Assembly: GCA_964473355.1 (NCBI GenBank)
Contig: CAYYOS010000089.1
Coordinates: 1 to 10,311, forward strand
DNA: 10,311 nt
From: CAYYOS01 sp964473355
GTDB taxonomy: Bacteria; Pseudomonadota; Gammaproteobacteria; Burkholderiales; REEB80
Direction of reading: 5' to 3'
A program made the translations under genes and the position numbers. Below, piece after piece: positions 5,947 to 10,311 of the stretch (position 1 is its first letter; the number at the start of each line of letters is the position of its first letter). The notes under the pieces were generated by a model that searched no databases, was not told the origin of the DNA, and saw only the letters and a program-made list of their open reading frames with translations.

Positions 5947-6450
5947 CTAGCTTGCTAATGCGGCCAACGCGGCGTCGTAGTTGGGTTCGTCTTTGATCTC
6001 TGACACTAATTCCGCGTGTAGGACTTTATTTGCCTCATCCAAAACAATTAAAGCCCGAGCCGTGACGCCGCGCAACGGCGGGTCCATAATCATCACGCCA
6101 TAGTTTTTATGAAAATCTCGACCGCGCATAGTCGATAGGGTAATTACGTGGTCCAATCCCTCAGCGCCGCAAAACCGCGACATGGCAAAAGGAAGATCTG
6201 AAGCGATCACTAAAACCACTGCATTTTTCATTTTGTTGACAGCTTCATTGAGCTTGATCGTAGATTTAGCGCAGGTGGGGGTATCCAAACTGGGCACAAT
6301 GTTTAAAATTTTTCGTTTGCCGGCGAAACTTTCTAGGGTAATGTCCTCGAGATCCTTGTTAACCAGCGAAAAGGCCGGCGCAGTTTGTCCGGGCTTTGGA
6401 AAATTTCCTTCAACCCTTATTGGTTTGCCACCAAGATTTACGGTAGTCAT
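5947..6450 (-). CDS. tpx: Thiol peroxidase, atypical 2-Cys peroxiredoxin (Tpx)
   Basis: Tpx reduces hydrogen peroxide and, preferentially, lipid or alkyl hydroperoxides, and is normally recycled by thioredoxin. The 167-residue product has the E. coli-like layout: the peroxidatic site PSLDTPTC with Cys60 and Thr57, the resolving site DLPFAMSRFCGAEG with Cys94, and GVTARALIVLD (128-138) supplying the conserved active-site arginine. The open frame runs on to 6528, but I choose the ATG at 6450. It has AAGGAG (6456-6461) five bases upstream and gives the usual N-terminus MTTVNLGGKPIRVEGNFPKPG, whereas the longer frame would overlap gcvPA. It lies 13 bases after gcvPA and 69 bases before gcvPB, so it interrupts the pair of P-protein genes. 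The family itself is not in doubt; its role in this operon is. Confidence 0.96.
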   Translation of the reverse strand: MTTVNLGGKPIRVEGNFPKPGQTAPAFSLVNKDLEDITLESFAGKRKILNIVPSLDTPTCAKSTIKLNEAVNKMKNAVVLVIASDLPFAMSRFCGAEGLDHVITLSTMRGRDFHKNYGVMIMDPPLRGVTARALIVLDEANKVLHAELVSEIKDEPNYDAALAALAS

Positions 6451-6463
6451 ATATGCTCCTTGT

Positions 6464-7843
6464 CTAAGATTTTTTAGCGCGCGGCGGCACAATGCGGTAC
6501 TTGCTGAGGGCACGTGCCAGATGGTCACGATAATTTTCTAAATCCGCCTCGGTTTTAGTTTCCGTCGCACATATTAATAAAGTTTGCCCTAACTCGGGGT
6601 AATAGTCAGACAGATCCATGCCCGGCAAGATTCCGTGTACTGTAAGCGCCCGTTGTACCTCCGCTACGGGCGCCTTGATCCGTATCACCACTTCATGAAA
6701 AAAAGGTTGAGAAAAAACCCGCTCGACGCCATCTATGGTCCTAAGCTTTTCAAGCAACATTCCGGTTTTTTGATGGCAATCGCTGGCTACAGCTTTTAAT
6801 CCCGTGGCGCCTAACAAGGCAATGTAAATTGTTGCCGCGGTAACTAGCAAGCCCTGGTTAGTACAGATATTTGACGTCGCTTTAGAGCGGCGAATGTGTT
6901 GCTCACGGGCTTGCAGCGTTAACACAAACCCAGGTTTGCCGTCTAAATCTTCTGTGCGGCCAATAATACGCCCGGGCATTTGCCGCACCAAGGCCTCTCG
7001 ACAACACATAAAACCAAAATAAGGTCCGCCCGACGACAGCGGGCAGCCTAAGGGTTGACCTTCACCCACCACAATGTCTGCCCCAGTGCTACCCCATTCC
7101 CCCGGCGCCTGTAACAGTGCCAGGCTGATAGGGTTAACGACGGCAATTACGAGCGCTTTTTTCGCGTGCGCTGCGTCGGTGAGCGCATTTACTTCCTCTA
7201 GGCAACCAAAAAAATTCGGTTGCGGAATAACTAGCGCGGCGAAGTCTTCAAACGTCGCCAAGGTATCCGCAACCACGCCCTTCGCCGCGTCGTAGTCCAA
7301 CTCTACCAACTCGATATTTTGGCTTTGTACCACGCTGGCCACCACTTGCCGGTAAATGGGGTGCACGGTTTTTGGCATTAAAATGCGCCGCGAGAATTTA
7401 TGCGTGCGCACCGCCATCAATACTGCTTCCGCCAGAGCTGAAGCGCCGTCATATAAGCTAGCGTTGGAGACCTCCATGCCGGTTAGTGAGGTCATCATGG
7501 TTTGGAATTCGTAGAGCAGCTGCAACGTGCCTTGGCTCGCTTCCGCCTGGTAGGGCGTGTAAGCCGAATAAAATTCGCCACGTGTGGTGATTTGCCATAC
7601 CGCCGCGGGAATATGATGCTCGTAGGCTCCAGCGCCGATAAAACTTAAATAACGGCCATCCGCTTCAGCCCGTTCTTGCATAAGTCGACTAATTGCCATT
7701 TCGCTTAAGCCGTCTGGCACTTTGTCTAACTGGCTGTTCTTTAAAGCCGCGGGGATTTCATCAAATAATTGTTCTATCGACTCGGCGCCAATTGACGCCA
7801 ACATCGCGGTGATATCTTCGGTGGTATGCGGAACAAACGGCAT
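6464..7843 (-). CDS. gcvPA: Glycine dehydrogenase (decarboxylating) subunit 1, GcvPA
   Basis: This is the N-terminal half of the glycine cleavage P protein, a fold-type I PLP-enzyme domain without the PLP-lysine, which pairs with GcvPB. The 459-residue length is typical. Visible signatures are the N-terminus MPFVPHTTEDITAMLASIG, FIGAGAYEHHIPAAV near 68-82, YTPYQAEASQGTLQLLYEFQ near 95-114, NASLYDGASALAEA near 127-140 and GEGQPLGCPLSSGGPYFGFM in the middle. In the second half, RRSKATSNICTNQGLL is also characteristic. The start codon lies one base after the gcvH stop (TAGCATG). A GAGG nine bases upstream lies inside gcvH, so the two are translationally coupled. Confidence 0.96.
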   Translation of the reverse strand: MPFVPHTTEDITAMLASIGAESIEQLFDEIPAALKNSQLDKVPDGLSEMAISRLMQERAEADGRYLSFIGAGAYEHHIPAAVWQITTRGEFYSAYTPYQAEASQGTLQLLYEFQTMMTSLTGMEVSNASLYDGASALAEAVLMAVRTHKFSRRILMPKTVHPIYRQVVASVVQSQNIELVELDYDAAKGVVADTLATFEDFAALVIPQPNFFGCLEEVNALTDAAHAKKALVIAVVNPISLALLQAPGEWGSTGADIVVGEGQPLGCPLSSGGPYFGFMCCREALVRQMPGRIIGRTEDLDGKPGFVLTLQAREQHIRRSKATSNICTNQGLLVTAATIYIALLGATGLKAVASDCHQKTGMLLEKLRTIDGVERVFSQPFFHEVVIRIKAPVAEVQRALTVHGILPGMDLSDYYPELGQTLLICATETKTEADLENYRDHLARALSKYRIVPPRAKKS

Positions 7844-7844
7844 G

Positions 7845-8234
7845 CTAATGGGCCTCGCTGGCTACATGCGATTTATACGCAGCTGCATCTAGCAGCGAAT
7901 TAAGATCAGCGGCGTTTTCAGGCTTCATCTTAAATATCCAGGCTTCGTAAGGTGCTTGGTTGATTTTTTCCGGGCTATCTTGCAGCACTGCGTTTACCGC
8001 GGTAACCTCGCCCGCTATCGGCGCATACACATCCGACGCTGCCTTCACCGATTCCACTACCGCGACTTCCTTATTGGCCGCATATTTTGTTCCGGCGGTT
8101 GGCGGTTCAACAAACACCATGTCGCCCAGTAGATCTTGAGCGTGGTGGGTAATTCCCACGGTGATGGAGCCATCATTTTCCAGCTTTATCCATTCATGGG
8201 TTTTCGTATATTTAAGATCGGCGGGAATTGTCAT
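7845..8234 (-). CDS. gcvH: Glycine cleavage system H protein
   Basis: GcvH is the lipoyl-carrying shuttle between the P, T and L proteins. The 129-residue sequence has the standard opening KYTKTHEWIKLENDG (8-22) and the lipoylation hairpin VAVVESVKAASDVYAP (58-73), in which Lys64 receives lipoate. PEKINQAPYEAWIFKMKP near the C-terminal half is also typical. The ATG at 8234 comes two bases after the gcvT stop and has GGAG five bases upstream. The presence of a lipoyl synthase gene two cistrons upstream is consistent with local provision of its cofactor. Confidence 0.97.
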   Translation of the reverse strand: MTIPADLKYTKTHEWIKLENDGSITVGITHHAQDLLGDMVFVEPPTAGTKYAANKEVAVVESVKAASDVYAPIAGEVTAVNAVLQDSPEKINQAPYEAWIFKMKPENAADLNSLLDAAAYKSHVASEAH

Positions 8235-8236
8235 AG

Positions 8237-9325
8237 TTACTCCAGATTGGGTACATCGATTAAGGCTTTGCCTAGCCTTACGAAGGGATATTTTACGACT
8301 TTGGCGTTTAACAATTTGTCTCTTACTTCAATTTGCACGGCGTCACCCACGCCTACGGTTTTGGGTAAGCGCGCCAAGGCTATCGATCGGTTCAACGTGG
8401 GCGAAAACCCGCCACTGGTGATTTCACCGGCACCACTTGCGCTTAACACTTTTTGCCCATGGCGCAACACGCCTTTATCTAATAACAACAAGCCTAGCAG
8501 CTGCCGATCAACCGGGGCGGATAACAACGCTGCCTTGCCGATAAATTCACGGGGCGCTTTTAGATCGACCGTCCATGCAAGCCCCGCTTCCAGCGGACTA
8601 GTAGCTTCATCCATATCTTGTCCATAAAGATTCATTCCGGCTTCCAAGCGCAAGGTGTCGCGCGCGCCTAAACCGATTGCGCTGACCCCAGCCTTGTTTA
8701 GGTCTTGCCATAAAGAGAGGGCTTTACCCTCCGGCAACACAATCTCAAAACCCTCTTCACCGGTGTAACCGGTGCGTGCGATAAAATAATCGCCAAATTC
8801 CGCAGCATGAAAAGGTGCCAGCGATTCTGTTGCGACCCGCGATTCCGCGATGACTTGCCACACACGGGCGCGGGCATTGGGCCCTTGCACCGCGACTATC
8901 GCCAGATCGCGGCGAGGCGTTATGTCTACCCCATCCATGCGATGCTTTTGCAGCCAGGCCACGTCTTTTTCTGCCGTCCCGGCATTCACAACCAAACGAA
9001 AAGTATCGGGGCGCCGGAAGTAAACAATCAAGTCGTCGATCACGCCACCTTGATCATTGAGCATGCAGCTATACAATGCCTTGCCCGGTGCCTGCAATTT
9101 ATCAATATTATTGGCCAACATGTTGCGCAGAAATTGTTGGGCGCCAGCGCCTTCAATGTCCACTACCAACATGTGGGCGACGTCAAACATCCCCACATCG
9201 CGTCGAACTTTATGGTGCTCTTCAATTTGCGAACCATAGTGCAGCGGCATATCCCAACCGCCAAAATCCACCATTTTGGCACCCATCTCGCGATGGGTAG
9301 CGTTGAATATGGTGCGCTTTAACAT
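8237..9325 (-). CDS. gcvT: Glycine cleavage system T protein (aminomethyltransferase)
   Basis: GcvT takes the aminomethyl group from lipoylated GcvH, releases ammonia and forms 5,10-methylene-tetrahydrofolate. The 362-residue length matches the family. Seen in order: MVDFGGWDMPLHYGS (18-32), GMFDVAHM (45-52, usually DVSHM), NDQGGVIDDLIVY (90-102) with the catalytic aspartate at 97 or 98, RTGYTGEEGFEIVLP (184-198), GLGARDTLRLEAGMNLYGQD (218-237) and a C-terminal barrel with SGGFSPTLNRSIALA. The start ATG overlaps the lipA stop by seven bases (ATGTTAA) and has GGAG five bases upstream. Confidence 0.97.
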   Translation of the reverse strand: MLKRTIFNATHREMGAKMVDFGGWDMPLHYGSQIEEHHKVRRDVGMFDVAHMLVVDIEGAGAQQFLRNMLANNIDKLQAPGKALYSCMLNDQGGVIDDLIVYFRRPDTFRLVVNAGTAEKDVAWLQKHRMDGVDITPRRDLAIVAVQGPNARARVWQVIAESRVATESLAPFHAAEFGDYFIARTGYTGEEGFEIVLPEGKALSLWQDLNKAGVSAIGLGARDTLRLEAGMNLYGQDMDEATSPLEAGLAWTVDLKAPREFIGKAALLSAPVDRQLLGLLLLDKGVLRHGQKVLSASGAGEITSGGFSPTLNRSIALARLPKTVGVGDAVQIEVRDKLLNAKVVKYPFVRLGKALIDVPNLE

Positions 9326-10206
9326 AGTGACTCCGCAAAATAAGAACTTCTTACCAGCGGCCCGGCTTTCGCCCAGGTAAAACCCATTGCACGGGCAGTA
9401 TGCTCATAGGCCTGAAATGCTTCGGGCGGTAGATAAGTTTTAACCGGTAAATGTTTTAAGGTGGGTTGCAGATATTGGCCTAACGACACCCGGCGCACCC
9501 CCGCTTCCCGCAGGTCTTCGAGCACGCTAATCACTTCAGCGTGCTGCTCGCCTAAACCCAGCATCAACGCGGATTTGGTTTCCACATTAGGCAATTGCGC
9601 CGCGCCTTTTAGAAGCTGCAGCGAGCGAGCGTAATTCGATCCGCGGCGAGCGGTTTTATATAAGCGGGGCACGGTTTCGATATTATGTCCCCATACCAAA
9701 TCTCGGCGCGCGCCTTCCGGTAGCCTCGCCAAAGCGTCACTGACTATTACCCTCGCCTCTTCTTGGCAAAGACGGAAGTCCGGCGTTAAAAATTCCACGC
9801 CAATATCCCAAAACCGTTGGCGTAGCGCGCTTAAAGAACGCGCAAAAATACTGGCGCCCCCATCTTTAAGATCATCTCGATTAACAGACGTAAGCACCAC
9901 ATACTTGAGCTGCAATGTTTCGATGGCGTCGGCCAATCGTTGCGGCTCGTTTTCATCAAAGCTAGGTGGTTTGCCCGTTGCCACGGCACAAAAGCCGCAA
10001 GCACGCGTGCACACCTTACCGAGCAGCATAAAGGTTGCCGTGCCACGACTCCAGCATTCGCCCCGATTAGGGCATTTCGCTTCCACACAAACGGTGTGCA
10101 ACCCCCCGGCGGCGACTGCTTTAAAGGTCGCCCCGTAATGCGTGTCGGTGCCTAAGCGTTGACGTATCCATACTGGCATACGGGTGACCTGTGCTGCTGA
10201 ATTCAT
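9319..10206 (-). CDS. lipA: Divergent lipoyl synthase (LipA), radical-SAM enzyme
   Basis: LipA inserts two sulfurs into protein-bound octanoyl groups to make lipoyl groups. Both iron-sulfur sites are complete: the auxiliary cluster motif CX4CX5C at Cys40/45/51, the radical-SAM motif CX3CX2C at Cys66/70/73, and the closing RSSY (286-289), whose serine ligates the auxiliary cluster. LTSVNRDDLKDGGA (105-118) and SLGQYLQPTLKHLPV (241-255) are also family features. The middle differs: after TPDFR (141-145) the usual glycine is leucine, about nine extra residues precede GHN (173-175), and the usual NHN reads GHN. The N-terminus is short. The ATG at 10206 has GGAG only one base upstream, which is too close, so the ATG at 10179 (286 residues, starting MPVWIRQRLG) is a serious alternative. 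It is first in the riboswitch-controlled operon, suggesting service to GcvH. Confidence 0.92.
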   Translation of the reverse strand: MNSAAQVTRMPVWIRQRLGTDTHYGATFKAVAAGGLHTVCVEAKCPNRGECWSRGTATFMLLGKVCTRACGFCAVATGKPPSFDENEPQRLADAIETLQLKYVVLTSVNRDDLKDGGASIFARSLSALRQRFWDIGVEFLTPDFRLCQEEARVIVSDALARLPEGARRDLVWGHNIETVPRLYKTARRGSNYARSLQLLKGAAQLPNVETKSALMLGLGEQHAEVISVLEDLREAGVRRVSLGQYLQPTLKHLPVKTYLPPEAFQAYEHTARAMGFTWAKAGPLVRSSYFAESLC

Positions 10207-10223
10207 GCTCCGCTTTCGCCAAT

Positions 10224-10261
10224 AAAAAAGGGTGAGGCCAAGGATTAACCTAGCCTCACCC
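10224..10261 (-). terminator. Intrinsic terminator of the glycine riboswitch (expression platform)
   Basis: On the minus strand, GGGTGAGGC (10261-10253) and GCCTCACCC (10238-10230) make a perfect 9-bp stem, followed at once by six T residues (10229-10224). An inner AGG/CCT pair could extend the hairpin. It sits directly between the riboswitch aptamer and the lipA start. The 5' arm begins immediately after the conserved GGACAGA of the aptamer, so aptamer folding and terminator formation could compete. In known glycine ON-switches, ligand binding prevents such a terminator. Confidence 0.9.
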
Positions 10262-10311
10262 CTCTGTCCTGTTACCTGAGAGATTACGGGAAAACCCGCT
10301 GCCCCTTCGGT
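10261..10311 (-). ncRNA. Glycine riboswitch aptamer, 3' half (truncated by the window edge)
   Basis: Read on the minus strand, the sequence contains CCGAAGGGGCAG, then CTCTCAGGTAACAGGACAGA. These are the conserved core blocks of the gcvT-type glycine riboswitch aptamer (CCGAAGGGGYAA, CUCUCAGGYA and GGACAGA in the usual description). The variable stem between them (GCGGGTTTTCCCGT) closes as GCGGG/CCCGT. The 5' half lies beyond the right edge, so single-aptamer and tandem forms cannot be told apart. Its position before a lipA-gcvTHP operon fits glycine-induced expression of glycine cleavage. Confidence 0.93.

Noticed and set aside
6451..6528. Longer N-terminus for Tpx overlapping gcvPA
   Set aside because: The ATG at 6450 has an ideal ribosome binding site and gives the normal Tpx N-terminus.
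6182..6541. 119-residue plus-strand open frame over tpx and the gcvPA end
   Set aside because: Antisense to tpx and gcvPA; the hydrophobic look comes from the complementary codons.
8136..8627. 163-residue plus-strand open frame across the gcvH-gcvT junction
   Set aside because: It is antisense to two well-conserved genes, has no recognisable motif and no supporting start context; long antisense frames are expected opposite such codon use.
8807..9322. 171-residue plus-strand open frame inside gcvT
   Set aside because: It lies wholly antisense to gcvT, its composition is that of a shadow frame, and it has no family features.
1..10311. CRISPR array, tRNA, rRNA, insertion sequence, phage or defence genes
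   Set aside because: No regularly spaced repeats, cloverleaf sequences, transposase or nuclease motifs were seen on either strand.

Overview
The window looks like gammaproteobacterial chromosome of moderate GC. The evidence is a cytochrome c5-like tail next to apaH, a glycine cleavage system whose P protein is split into GcvPA and GcvPB, a DsrC/TusE-family protein, and a PfkB-type kinase of a kind known from beta- and gammaproteobacteria. The species cannot be named from this sequence. Nearly all of it is coding. I see no transposase, phage gene, tRNA, rRNA or CRISPR array.

Layout. The left edge (+ strand) holds the last codons of a c-type cytochrome, then apaH. apaH converges on and overlaps a minus-strand PlsC-type acyltransferase gene. 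Everything from there to the right edge is on the minus strand. In transcription order (right to left) it reads: 3' half of a glycine riboswitch, intrinsic terminator, lipA-like gene, gcvT, gcvH, gcvPA, tpx, gcvPB, dgkA and a PfkB-family (probably nucleoside) kinase. After a 210-base gap come a PAP2 phosphatase, a cysteine-poor DsrC-like protein, a 248-base spacer with degenerate repeats, and plsC.

How the genes work together. The riboswitch senses glycine and its terminator controls the operon. GcvPA/PB decarboxylate glycine, GcvH carries the aminomethyl group on a lipoyl-lysine, and GcvT passes the one-carbon unit to tetrahydrofolate. The LipA-like enzyme can insert the sulfurs of that lipoyl group. 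The L protein (lpd) and the octanoyl-transfer enzyme (lipB or lplA) are not here. Spacings from lipA to gcvPA run from a 7-base overlap to a 2-base gap, tpx follows 13 bases later, and the gcvPB/dgkA and dgkA/kinase pairs overlap, so one transcript is likely. The later genes dgkA, PAP2 and plsC all act on phosphatidate, diacylglycerol or undecaprenyl lipids.

Most notable: (1) a thiol peroxidase gene between the two P-protein subunit genes, in an operon that also makes a lipoyl protein; (2) a divergent LipA, with an apparent insertion in its middle, under glycine-riboswitch control; (3) a DsrC-family protein lacking both redox cysteines of the C-terminal arm. The rest is largely recognisable housekeeping. 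I do not see a convincing wholly new system.
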